Shown here piece after piece: positions 33,968 to 43,569 of a stretch of DNA of 64,000 nucleotides. Both the position numbers and the translations under genes were made by a program. Positions within the stretch are counted from its first letter, which is position 1. Each line of letters starts with the position of its first letter. This DNA is from Trichobilharzia szidati. Its lineage: Eukaryota > Platyhelminthes > Trematoda > Strigeidida > Schistosomatidae. The stretch lies in assembly GCA_944472155.2 (NCBI GenBank), contig OX235272.1:100756020-100820019 (forward strand), given 5' to 3'. The notes beneath the pieces were generated by a model that made no database searches, had not been told where the DNA came from, and was given only the letters and a program-made list of their open reading frames with translations.

Positions 33968-35461
33968 TTAAGCTATTCTGTTACTACCAGTATAATTCGG
34001 GATGCGTTGTTGCCTTGGTTGTCTGTGTTGAAAATCTGGACTTCTCATGTTACCACCGTGAGAAGGATCTATGTGTGGTTTGGTACGTTTCTCTTGTTCT
34101 TTTCTTTTTAAACTGGCTGATCTTTGTAAAATAGCATAATGAAGCATGGCGTCATCAGTGCACTGTTCACCTGTTTCGTTCAACATGTTAATATCTAATA
34201 AATTTGGATCATTATTATTACTGTTATTGAAGGTATTCTGATTAGTCGATTGGTCCATGGATAATTCTTCCATTTGACCAGCAATAAAATCAGTTTCTTC
34301 ATCTGTAAAATCTGGTTTCCATCGATAAGCTACAGAGAATTGTTTTTGTAATCCATGAATTAAATTTGTACGACGTTTTGTTCCATGCATTTGGTCTTTT
34401 GTATTGTTGGCTTTACCAACTCCACTGTTGACGAGATTTTTATTCCTACGAGATGATGATGATGCTCGTACTCCTCCTGACTGTTGTGCAGAATCAACAT
34501 TTTCATCATAGAAAAGCATACTTCTTTTACGTCGTTCTTCCTGTATCTCGCTCAGCATTGAACGTAATGTGGCAAGGACAAATGTACAACTGAACGATGT
34601 ATGATATAATGAATACGATAGAAGCATAAAATTGCAAAAATTTACATTGGCTAATTTTTTAATTATATGTGCACGATGAAATATATGAATGATAACTTCG
34701 CATAATACAACTGGTATTGTAAGGGCTAAATAGATTGCTGGTTCATAGAATACACCATAATCTTCTCTCGGTAACCAACGTAAGAAACCAATACTGATGA
34801 ATATAATAAAGACAGCTGGAACTATACGAGTTATTACAAAGTCATAGTATAAGAATGTTGCAACACCATGAATTGTCGGTCCACATGTACAAAAGTTTTT
34901 AGATGGACACACTTTTTCATACTGTCTTATTACCATTGGTATTGGCATGCATAAAGAGAACAGGGCTATAAAAATGGATGACTTCAAGATAACTTCGAAT
35001 ACATTTCGCATAATTAAATGATGACGTGGTATTATTTCACTGAATAAAAAATTCCAAAATAACAATAGAAATGGAACAACAATTAAATAACTCGCAAAGC
35101 ATCTTGTCACATGATCCGCATATACAAATGCATGACACCAGCCCCAGCGTTTATCTATACTGTCTGGTATCGGAGGTTTTGCCACGGCAATCACTAATTG
35201 TGGTAGTGTAGAAAATATAAGAACAAGTAGTGATCCAGTACAGGCGAGTATACGGTATAGAAATAAGGTTCTGTCTTGTTTTGGTAATCTGCGTTTTGTA
35301 GCTTGTCTCTGAACATTGACGCTATTTGTGTTCGGCTTGTTTGTTTTGCACTGTTGTAACTGTGTCGGTGTAACTGATTCACGACGCACTTGAGCAGCCC
35401 ATACATAAGCAGCTGCTGTTTGCATAAGTGCTGGTATGATTACTACAGACAAAAAGGACAA
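33968..35461 (-). CDS. Seven-pass membrane protein, GPCR-like orphan
   Basis: The 497-codon frame is by far the longest in the window and the only one that looks like a host gene. Seven hydrophobic segments are visible at roughly residues 1-23, 67-93, 108-141, 153-175, 200-225, 236-262 and 275-300. A Cys lies just before segment 3 (WGWCHAF) and a Cys-rich loop precedes segment 5 (CPSKNFCTCG), as for the usual extracellular disulfide of rhodopsin-like receptors. DRY and NPxxY motifs are not seen, so the class is open. The tail of about 190 residues is polar, with an Asn-rich run (FNNSNNNDPN) and basic ends. The annotated ATG starts directly in the first hydrophobic segment; a good splice acceptor (pyrimidine-rich, ending CTGTAG at 35443) overlaps it, so this may be the last exon of a gene whose N-terminus lies upstream. 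Ligand and function unknown. Confidence 0.8.
   Translation of the reverse strand: MSFLSVVIIPALMQTAAAYVWAAQVRRESVTPTQLQQCKTNKPNTNSVNVQRQATKRRLPKQDRTLFLYRILACTGSLLVLIFSTLPQLVIAVAKPPIPDSIDKRWGWCHAFVYADHVTRCFASYLIVVPFLLLFWNFLFSEIIPRHHLIMRNVFEVILKSSIFIALFSLCMPIPMVIRQYEKVCPSKNFCTCGPTIHGVATFLYYDFVITRIVPAVFIIFISIGFLRWLPREDYGVFYEPAIYLALTIPVVLCEVIIHIFHRAHIIKKLANVNFCNFMLLSYSLYHTSFSCTFVLATLRSMLSEIQEERRKRSMLFYDENVDSAQQSGGVRASSSSRRNKNLVNSGVGKANNTKDQMHGTKRRTNLIHGLQKQFSVAYRWKPDFTDEETDFIAGQMEELSMDQSTNQNTFNNSNNNDPNLLDINMLNETGEQCTDDAMLHYAILQRSASLKRKEQEKRTKPHIDPSHGGNMRSPDFQHRQPRQQRIPNYTGSNRIA
35443..35461 (-). promoter_or_regulatory. Candidate splice acceptor at start of the 7TM exon
   Basis: On the minus strand, TTTTGTCCTTTTTGTCTGTAG precedes codons for the first membrane segment. 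If used, the coding exon begins at 35442 and the first five to six residues of the ORF would be intronic. Confidence 0.45.
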
Positions 35462-35464
35462 AAG

Positions 35465-36415
35465 TAAACAGCAGTTAGTTGATAATGTGAATGTTTATTC
35501 TGATGATTTTCGGTTAAAATAACGCCAAATTTTTCAGAAAACTTTTGATATGCAGATTAACTGGCATTTTTGAAAAGTCTACCAAATGGAATAATCTGAA
35601 TGTTGTAAGCTAATATACTTCTTCATCACCAGGTCATTATAAACAACTAAGTTTCACTGGCATGTTTATGGAAACGATTTGCACGCTGATTAAATATTTA
35701 CGCTGTTTAAATTAAATGATCATAATTAAAACCTTATTCAATGAATTGATTGGTTTTACTATGTTTTAGCCAGTTCTAGAAATGCTTGTTTGCGGTAATC
35801 TTATAGTAAAACGTAGTACAAAGTGTTCTAGAATGTTGATAGACACAGTAGTGATGGTCTGACCAATATTTTCTACTTCAAGCATGTCTAGTTATCTATA
35901 CTTGATGGTTTTACTGGGTTTTGAAAGAATGTTTTTGTGATTAACTGCTGCCAATCTCAGTAGTAAAAAAATTAGAGTTAGGTGAGGTGTTATGCTGTGG
36001 TTGAATATGTTGCAACTGTTAGTCTTCCTAAACAAGTTATGAGCAACACTAGGAAAGAACTGTGAAGTTAATCCGGAAAGTGTTGTGTTCTAAAGTTTAT
36101 ATACTTTTCCCACCACCCACTAAGCAGAATGTGTGACCAATAAAAATAGTTTTAGCCATCAAATCCTTACAAGTGATGCAGCGTTTATGCTTCTAGCACT
36201 AAGATCTGTTTGCTTAAATAACAGTTCCCTGAAATAGTTTGCTTGTAATCTGTATTGATAATTTATGCCTGCTTGTTTTTATTACATAATAGGTTACTTG
36301 GATATTTTATTCAGCGAAGGTGTCTGAAATATTCATAGATTTTTACGAATGAATAAAAAGGATTAGTTTAGAACTTGGATTTTAAACTGTATTTAATTTA
36401 TCATTTGATTACTAT
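35465..36415. other. No supported gene; upstream flank or intron of the 7TM gene
   Basis: AT-rich with no further coding signal on the minus strand that I can join to the 7TM frame. Confidence 0.4.
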
Positions 36416-36420
36416 TCAGA

Positions 36421-36695
36421 AGTTAATTGGTGGATGGTGACTAGCAGTGGAATCCAAAATGTGCATTTGGTCTTATTTGAGACTCCTCAACTGGATGTAC
36501 CTGCATTCCCAATGAGTCAGTGATGGTGTTCCCGCCGAGGCTCGAACGCACTGCCCGTAGTGTCAAACGCCAAAGAGTTATCCACTAGACCACTTGGACC
36601 ATAAGAGCCACTTCTTGTGCAACGTGTCATATTAATTGAATTTTAGATTTTCCCGTCGATTGATTGGACCGAAGTGCTCGGTTTCAGATTGATAT
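36421..36695 (-). mobile_element. Sm-alpha-like SINE (family A), minus copy with leader
   Basis: On the minus strand: a leader (CAATCAATCGACGGGAAAATC) that elsewhere lies downstream of the ribozyme, then the head CAAGTGGTCTAGTGGATAAC with B box GCGTTCGAGCC, then the ribozyme region 36449-36501, then the tail CACTGCTAGTCACCATCC. The leader-before-head order fits a unit cut from a tandem array or circle. Confidence 0.75.
36449..36501 (-). ncRNA. Degenerate hammerhead of Sm-alpha type
   Basis: Stem I TACATCCAG with TTGGATTCC, core TTGAGGA instead of CUGANGA, stem II GTCTCAAATAAGAC, CAAAT for GAAA. Inactive as written. Confidence 0.65.
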
Positions 36696-36886
36696 GATTA
36701 CTATTCATATGATAACCAATGAAGTGAAAAAATAAAAATATATTGCTTTTCAAAATTTACTTGTATCAATGTCTGACAGTGTCTGATGTGAACAAACCCA
36801 AGTTGATTTTCATAGTGATTAGCGGTAGAGTGCTGAAAATTCCACACTGTACCACTAGTACTGTTTCTGGAATAAAGCAAATTATT

Positions 36887-36892
36887 TTTATT
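36887..36892 (-). terminator. AATAAA downstream of a candidate terminal exon
   Basis: Minus-strand AATAAA 44 bases past the stop codon of the candidate exon at 36936-37078. Confidence 0.35.
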
Positions 36893-36935
36893 ATCACACG
36901 GCTTTGTATTTCTTTCAAAAACTTATCCGTCTGTT

Positions 36936-37078
36936 TTATATGTTAGCTTCATCGCTGACATTTGAAGTAATAAATTTCCGTAAGTATTTCAACGCAATTG
37001 CAGTGAATATTAAAGTGATCACTACAGTGACAACCAATAATTGAGGGTAAAGTTGGAAAGTAAACACTAAAGAATACA
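36936..37078 (-). CDS. Candidate terminal exon with one membrane segment
   Basis: On the minus strand a plausible acceptor (TTATTGTTGCCTATAG) is followed by about 47 codons without a stop. These encode a hydrophobic stretch (QLLVVTVVITLIFTAIALKY), then the basic end LRKFI and a short polar tail ending DEANI and a stop. A poly(A) signal follows at 44 bases. This is the pattern of a last exon of a tail-anchored or multi-pass protein whose other exons lie to the right, and it would be a different gene from the 7TM frame. No homology is recognised and chance is a fair alternative. Confidence 0.27.
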
Positions 37079-37689
37079 CTATAGGCAACAATAATGATTA
37101 GTTCCGGTCTGGAACAGTCTTTCTCGATGTAGCCTTCCATATACTTCAAGTATTCCTACTAGTCCATTTATTGGCTGCTGATATGAAGACTGTATCAGAG
37201 TGGCTGTTAAAATTAGTGAACAGGTTTTCTGCTTCATTGAAACTACTTTGAATCCAAGATAAGCGATATTGAAAGCCTAGTTCATATGTAGAACAAGAAG
37301 AAGATAAAATCTTCCGATATGTATGGAAATTGTCACCTTAAGGGACCTGGTCGACTGTATTTTCGCTCAGCTCTCATTGATCTAGTTTGTTCCTACACAT
37401 AGTTCACACACAGTTAATCCAGTTTTGATAACTGATCATGTTTAATACAGTATCAATGTGGTCGTAAATCACTGCGCTGCTCCAACTTATTTTTTCTTTG
37501 ACTTCAAAAGCCTAAGCATTCTCACGTCGGAAAAGATGGCCCCACCTCCAAAGTTGATTTCGCCTTCTAAGTATTTCAGTGAGACTATATGTCATCAGAC
37601 GTATAAATGGAAACATTTTTTGTCAGCAGAAGAGTGGATGTTGTTCGTAAGAGGATGGGTCATTTGGTAGTTTAAAATCAGTGGACGAC

Positions 37690-38862
37690 ATATCATATTG
37701 ATCCATAAGAAAAAGAAAAAAAGACGTAAACAGAGAAGAAAATTTTCTTCTCAGCGATTCACTTTCATAAGCTACTGTACAATTGTAATTATATTTAACA
37801 AAGAAATAATTAGACAACCAATCAGATACTGGTAAACTTTGGCCTCGAAAAATGTATTACACTATGTAAGGTGTAACCTTGATGGGATGACTAATTGAAA
37901 GTTAGGAAAGAGGCAGAAGTCGGGATGACGTAATAAGTGTGAGATAATGACTAATCAATAAGCTCGTGTAGAATGGACAGGAACTACTGGAAAAGCGATA
38001 AAGTGTTTCTATATAAAACCTGTATGAAAATGCAATGTTATTGATAAACAGTAATAGAATGGTAATAAAATATGGATGATGGGAATAATAATGATAATAA
38101 AATAACAGTAGCGATAGGAATAATAACAGTAAGCTTACATAATAAAAAAGAAGCAAAATTATAGTAAAAACTTTACTCTGACCACGGTAGGGTGAGTGAA
38201 TGTATGTAGCGCTTTTGAATGCAGAGGTCCACTTTCAAATCCCGAATAGTTAATGCTTCAGCTATGTACAGATAGTGTATGCGAATTCCCTTTGTACGAT
38301 ATTGAGCGCCTCTGTGTAGCACTGTGAGGCATTCATGCGGGGTTGCTGGATGTTCAGAGTTGACAAGGTGTTCGAGGACCTCTGTAATCGAAAATGCTAC
38401 ATAGATTCATTCGCCCTACCGTAGCCACAGTAACATTCTCACTATAATTTTGCTTCCTCTTATTATGTAAGTTTACTGTTATTATCATTATTATTCTCAT
38501 CATCCTTGTTTTATTACCATTCTCTTCCTGTTTAATAATGATACTGCATTTCCATACAGATTTTATAAAAACAGGTTATCATCTTTTCACTAGCTTCTGT
38601 CCATTCTACACACTTACATTGGCTAGTCATTTTCTCACACTTATGGCATCATCTCAGCCTCTTCCCCTTCTTTAATTTCCAGTTAGTCGAGCCATCTAGA
38701 CAACACCTTACATTACGTTTTCGTGGACAAATTTTTACCAGTATCTGATTGGTCTTATGAATTCTATATTAGATATAATTACGATTGTACAGCAGCTTCT
38801 GAAAATGAATCGTCGAGAAGAAAATTTTCTTTTCTGATACGTCTTATTCTTATGAGTTGAAA
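37690..38862. mobile_element. Two PLE 3' ends (lineage 2) head to head
   Basis: A minus-oriented PLE end (about 37700-38383) carries the endonuclease tail and the 3' UTR seen at 19.6-20.1 kb; a plus-oriented end (about 38384-38862) carries the same UTR. The minus UTR still encodes the same 84-residue chance frame as 19708-19962, so the two are very similar. The plus one is more diverged. The pair resembles the inverted terminal repeat arrangement of PLEs with the coding body deleted. Confidence 0.72.
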
Positions 38863-38864
38863 AT

Positions 38865-39950
38865 TACTCAAGCGAAGCAGACTGGCTGATATATGAAAAT
38901 TGACAGAAATGCTAATTTAAAGTGAAATCTGGAAAATAAGGGGAGCAGCAGTTAGTTTTTTTGGCGGCTTTGCTGATCAAGGTGAAAATAATTTATATAG
39001 GGTTATTTGCTATTTACAGATTCTAGCATGTCACTATCATATATAATTGTGCGTTTTAGAATTAAGGCTGAATAGGTCAAGCCCTGAACATTATTGTCTT
39101 AGTTTGTCTTTTTGTAAATCCCAGAAGACTTTTTAAAAAGACATATGTATTCTTATCTCAATAGTGCCAAAGGTAAGAGTCTCAGGGGTTATGGAATTAA
39201 GAAATATCCTCTTATTTCTACCAATTACGTATTTATAAATAATGTTTGTTCCAGTATCGTATCGCGCATCATAATGGCTAAATCACTTCACACTCACGCC
39301 GCTAGCTGACACAGTTTACTAACCGTACCGTTTTGGTTTTTTCAACGAAAGGTTATGTTAGATTAAGGGACATGAAATAGAGACTTGCAAGTGAATATTA
39401 CCCCAATTTGATGAATAGCGGTGACTGTCAAACCAATTCTTATTACTTCTTATTGATTCAGTCAACCTAGATTAGATCAGATATCTAGTTTCATACAGCC
39501 GGTTTCCCTTTACTAGATTAAATATAGAAAGAACGAATATATTTGCAGGACAATACCATCTCGTCTTATTTCATCATAGATTCTCTTCAACTGAGTGCAT
39601 CATAAATAAATCAATTATACGTCACAAAATGGTGACTGAACATACTTTTTTACAATGATTTCAAGTTACAGACAGAAAGCATAAGTAACATAATTTCAAC
39701 GATAATGTAAGTAAACAATTATCTAGTATTAAAAGAGTAACTATTTTCATAGAAATTAGACAAAAAAGTGGGGTAGAGTTCAGCTTTCCCTCGGAAACAA
39801 CGATGGACTAGAAACAAAATGCAAGATAGAACAAGAGAATTAATTTTTAATAATTAAATAAAATATAATAAATATATTTAAATCAAAGTAACCATTCTTT
39901 TCTTTGTGTATTAGTTATTCTGAACGCTTGACTAATTTCCACTGTATGTT
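38865..39950. other. No supported gene
   Basis: AT-rich, no coding signal or repeat that I can match within the window. Confidence 0.45.
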
Positions 39951-39989
39951 GCATGTCAGTCAGTTAGGTGTCTGGAGGTTGCTCTTAGA

Positions 39990-40518
39990 ACACCTTGCTG
40001 CTTTTCATAGGGGAAGACTTTTAGGGATATACTCGTATAATCTAATAGATGCTCTCCTCTTAGTCCTTCCTATGTAATTGCTGCGGCAAGAGCAGGTGAA
40101 TTGGTAAATACAGTTGGAGATGACATGCAGAGTAAGATACTTATCTGCTTTTGACTGGGTTACCGAACATACTGTGTTGTAAAATAGGAGTCTAGCGGCG
40201 AGAAATGTTGTTTTCAATGTAATTTTGATTCTGTTTCACGTTCTCATACATACTTCTTCGCCTTTGTATGCCGTACAGATGAAAGCTGGTTTGTTTTCAA
40301 CTATTTCAAGTTCCGGTCTAGCTGGTTTCTCTTTCCCATATTTCGATATGAACTTCCAAGGTTATGCATTTTCGATAAGTTTTTTTTCGATGACTGTGAG
40401 TTCCTCTTCAACCTTGTGTTCTAAACAAAACGCCTTAGCTCTGCTGAAGGAAGAGCGTTTTCACCAGGCCTCGTTTGTAGCCGATTGGGCAGAAACTATG
40501 ATAATTCAAGTATTGGTT
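39990..40518 (-). pseudogene. PLE linker and GIY-YIG endonuclease N-terminus (lineage 2), older copy
   Basis: On the minus strand, in broken frames: YHSFCPIGYKRGLVKTLF near 40490 (linker), and YQFTCSCRSNYIGRTKRRAS near 40080 with intact YIG and the following arginine. Its upstream part continues beyond the family B insertion, at 43486-43562 on the minus strand, where EKSIYRKETWTGQYLY lies. The two parts flank the insertion at the sequence GQYL. Inactive: many stops. Confidence 0.75.
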
Positions 40519-40754
40519 TTGTAGGGATTTTGTTTGATTGGTTGGAGGATTTCATAATGAGCTGACATCAGTTAGAGAAGTTAGAGAAGCCGTGACCAGT
40601 AGGGTTCAGCAGATTGAAGATGAAGCAGTAACTCATCGAAGAAGACATTGAGTAATGGTCGCGCTATGTCGTGAATTGGCAGAAGTTAGAATTCATGGGC
40701 CACTGGATAAGGTCCTAGTGGCTCAATGGTCTACGAGCTCGCCTCGTAACCAGA

Positions 40755-40767
40755 AGGTCCTTGATTC
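40755..40767 (+). repeat. 13-base target-site duplication, left copy
   Basis: AGGTCCTTGATTC, identical to 43337-43349, directly at the left edge of the PLE. Confidence 0.9.
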
Positions 40768-41541
40768 TGGTGTGGTTGTGTTCTCTGGGCTGGATGGTTT
40801 GGTTGCGAAGCTTTCATTGCTCTACTGAGCAACATCTTCAGCGCATACTTCGATGTGAAGTGAGCTTTTAGAATTCTCTATGAGTTTATTAGTCATCTCT
40901 TCTAGTAACCTTGAACGTGATTGGTTGTTTTCGTGTGACATTTCACCTCCTAGTTTGCTTGTCTCGGTGCTGGCTGCTTCTTTTGTCTGAATGTCGTTAG
41001 TCATTCCTTCTGCTAACCTTGAACGTGATTGGTTGTTTTTGTGTGACTTCTCACTTTCTAGTTCACTTGTTTTGGTGTTGACTGTTTCCTTGACCTGAAG
41101 TTTGACTTTGTTTTTGTGTGAATTGCTTCGTATGGATTGGTATATTTTGTCAATCTCTATGTGTCTATTGATTGCTGATTCATTTGAATACCAGGCCTCT
41201 AGGAATTCTCTGGCATTTTTGCAGTTCCCTTTGTCTGAGATTAAAACATTGTCCCAGTCGAATTGGTGCCCGTGGTTGTCTGCATGTAGTGATATGAGGG
41301 AGTGTATGTCGTGTCTTTTGACAGCTAGTTTGTGTTCGTGAATGCGAAGACGAAGAGGGCGTCCACTTTGACCAATGTAATGTTTGTCGCAGTCGTTGCA
41401 ACTTATCTTGTAGATGACGTTAGTTTTGTCTTCTTTTGCCGTTGAGTCCTTTGGTTTACATAGAACTGAGTGTAGTGACTTTGTTGATTTATGAGCGACA
41501 TCGATTCCAAAAGGTTTGAATAGTCTTGCAGTGATTTCGGA
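40768..41541 (-). repeat. Left inverted arm (pseudo-LTR) of the PLE
   Basis: Inverse complement of 42523-43296. Pairing begins at TGGTGTGG on the left and ends at the RT junction, where bases 41542 and 42522 no longer pair. It contains a minus-strand copy of the endonuclease C-terminal half. Confidence 0.92.
40804..40850 (-). ncRNA. PLE hammerhead ribozyme, left arm
   Basis: Exact mirror of the plus-strand motif at 43214-43260, with the same core. Confidence 0.75.
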
Positions 41542-42406
41542 CCAATGGACCCATCATACCCGATTCTACGGCAGACCAAAAATACACAAGCCAAATATAC
41601 CTCTACGACCAATCGTATCGCTCCCAGGAACCCCAACATACAATTTATCCAAAGAACTATACAGAAAACTGAAACACTTGGCGAAATCATGTGATCACTC
41701 CATCCAATCTGCGACCCAATTTTTAGAGAAAATCAAAGGCATTGAAATAGACAGCCAAGAAATAATGGTATCCTTCGACGTCACGGCATTATATACTTCG
41801 ATTGGACTAAAACTAGCAAAAGAAACCATGGAACAACCACTCAACAACGACGAACACATACAACAATCAAAAATGCAGCATTCAAGTTGGATGGAATGCA
41901 TAAACTTGTGTCTCACAACTTATTTCCAATTCAACGGCCAAATGTATGAACAAATTCAAGGGACACCTATGGGATCACCCATATCAGGATTGATTGCAGA
42001 AGCCGTCATGCAAAGACTGGAAAGCATAATTCCGCCAAAGATCAAACGGAAAATTTGGATACGCTACATAGATGATACATTCGTGATAATCAATAGAGAA
42101 AACTTAGACAATACCCACAACATAATAAACAACACCTTCAACGACATCAAATTCACAAGAGAAGAAGAATATGAAAACAAAATCCCATTTTTAGACGTCC
42201 TAATCAAACGAACAACTACAGGAAAATTAGAAACCCAAGCATACAGAAAACCAACGCACAGGGATCAAATACTCAATTACAACAGTAACAAACCAACATC
42301 ACACAAAATTAGCTGCATACGTACATTGTTCAAGAGAGCCAGGACTCATTGCAGCACTCCCGCCTTGAGGAAAATTGAAGAAAATCATCTTATGGACGTC
42401 TTCTAA
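41516..42406 (+). pseudogene. PLE reverse transcriptase, N-terminally truncated
   Basis: The 296-codon frame carries the PLE/telomerase-like RT motifs in order: RFYGRPKIHKP (about residue 17), VSFDVTALYTSIG (about 84, first catalytic Asp), QIQGTPMGSPISGL (about 147), WIRYIDDTFVII (about 181, the catalytic Asp pair) and IPFLDVLI (about 223). All catalytic aspartates are present. The first 8 to 9 residues are encoded by the inverted arm and are not RT. Motif 1 and the long N-terminal domain are missing. The frame then meets two stops near 42404-42418 and a shift before the endonuclease, so no full RT-endonuclease can be made. Retrotransposition of this copy must have relied on another source. 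Confidence 0.88.
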
Positions 42407-42483
42407 AGAAATGGATAACCACGAAACTTCATCAAAAGACATCTACCCCCAGCTCAACCAACCAAATCAAAGGCCACCAGCGA

Positions 42484-43242
42484 AAACACAAAGAAGTCGT
42501 CCTACCATATATAAAAGATATCTCCGAAATCACTGCAAGACTATTCAAACCTTTTGGAATCGATGTCGCTCATAAATCAACAAAGTCACTACACTCAGTT
42601 CTATGTAAACCAAAGGACTCAACGGCAAAAGAAGACAAAACTAACGTCATCTACAAGATAAGTTGCAACGACTGCGACAAACATTACATTGGTCAAAGTG
42701 GACGCCCTCTTCGTCTTCGCATTCACGAACACAAACTAGCTGTCAAAAGACACGACATACACTCCCTCATATCACTACATGCAGACAACCACGGGCACCA
42801 ATTCGACTGGGACAATGTTTTAATCTCAGACAAAGGGAACTGCAAAAATGCCAGAGAATTCCTAGAGGCCTGGTATTCAAATGAATCAGCAATCAATAGA
42901 CACATAGAGATTGACAAAATATACCAATCCATACGAAGCAATTCACACAAAAACAAAGTCAAACTTCAGGTCAAGGAAACAGTCAACACCAAAACAAGTG
43001 AACTAGAAAGTGAGAAGTCACACAAAAACAACCAATCACGTTCAAGGTTAGCAGAAGGAATGACTAACGACATTCAGACCAAAGAAGCAGCCAGCACCGA
43101 GACAAGCAAACTAGGAGGTGAAATGTCACACGAAAACAACCAATCACGTTCAAGGTTACTAGAAGAGATGACTAATAAACTCATAGAGAATTCTAAAAGC
43201 TCACTTCACATCGAAGTATGCGCTGAAGATGTTGCTCAGTAG
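42484..43242 (+). pseudogene. PLE GIY-YIG endonuclease with linker
   Basis: An open frame with no ATG until 43060 follows the RT after a frame change. It reads LPYIKDISEITARLFKPFGI, then NVIYKISCNDCDKHYIGQSG with the IY and YIG boxes and a CxxC pair, then LRLRIHEHK with the Arg and Glu-His residues, and AREFLEAWYSN with the late glutamate. A hydrophilic tail of about 80 residues has a repeated NNQSRSRL block and ends CAEDVAQ. Those last codons overlap the hammerhead motif. PLE endonucleases nick the target DNA for primed reverse transcription. It is lineage 1, and unlike the LSLPW-ending copies elsewhere in the window. Confidence 0.82.
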
Positions 43243-43260
43243 AGCAATGAAAGCTTCGCA
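43214..43260 (+). ncRNA. PLE hammerhead ribozyme, right arm
   Basis: Stem I TGCG/CGCA, core CTGAAGA (43223-43229), stem II TTGCTC-AGTA-GAGCAA (perfect), GAAA (43249-43252), then GC and the cleavage dinucleotide TT at 43255-43256. Stem III is only the palindrome AGCT, which suits pairing between two RNA copies. Such minimal hammerheads are known in metazoan PLE terminal repeats. The core is complete. Confidence 0.8.
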
Positions 43261-43336
43261 ACCAAACCATCCAGCCCAGAGAACACAACCACACCAAAAT
43301 CATCCACCTGAGCTACAAATCTTCTCTATTATATCT

Positions 43337-43349
43337 AGGTCCTTGATTC
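43337..43349 (+). repeat. 13-base target-site duplication, right copy
   Basis: AGGTCCTTGATTC, as at 40755-40767. Confidence 0.9.
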
Positions 43350-43368
43350 GAACCCCATGGTGTGAGTG

Positions 43369-43415
43369 CGTACTGATGAAGAGTCCCGAACTAGGATAAA
43401 ACAGCTGTCCAGTAT
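43369..43415 (+). ncRNA. Family B hammerhead, damaged
   Basis: GTACTG, ATGAAGA for the CUGANGA box, stem II GTCCCGAACTAGGAT, AAAA for GAAA, CAGCTG, GTC, CAGTAT. Confidence 0.65.
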
Positions 43416-43485
43416 TCCCATGTGGTTTTCCAGTTGTTCTTTAAATGATATCAGCTCATGTTGAGATCCTCCAGCCAATCCATAC

Positions 43486-43562
43486 AAATATTGGCCAGTC
43501 CAAGTTTCTTTCCTGTAGATGGATTTTTCAACTGTCACATCATTTCTTCTTTCTTTATTCAA
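43486..43562 (-). pseudogene. PLE RT C-terminal fragment (continuation of 39990-40518)
   Basis: Minus-strand EKSIYRKETWTGQYLY matches the PLE block after the LDV motif and joins, across the SINE, to the linker at 40490-40518. Confidence 0.7.
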
Positions 43563-43569
43563 ATATCTA

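Larger units (their letters stand above)
40768..43336 (+). mobile_element. Young Penelope-like element with 774-base inverted arms
   Basis: The element runs from one 13-base duplication to the other. Arms 40768-41541 and 42523-43296 are inverse complements; every open frame in one arm has an identical partner in the other, so they are almost identical. The arms hold the endonuclease region and a hammerhead; the unpaired middle (41542-42522) encodes reverse transcriptase. A 40-base end segment (43297-43336) lies outside the right arm. PLEs are known to carry their terminal repeat in direct or inverted orientation. Here the RT is cut at its N-terminus exactly where the inverted arm joins. Confidence 0.9.
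40519..43485 (+). mobile_element. Family B ribozyme SINE, split by a PLE
   Basis: Left part 40519-40767 starts GTAGGGATTTTGTTTGATTGG after the words CAAGTATTGG, and includes the tRNA-like head (GGTCCTAGTGGCTCAATGG). Right part 43350-43485 has the B-box end, a ribozyme motif and the inverted terminus CAGCTCATGTTGAGATCC. The outer flanks CAAGTATTGG and CAAATATTGG are a likely 10-base target duplication. The middle 40768-43336 is a younger PLE. Confidence 0.78.
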
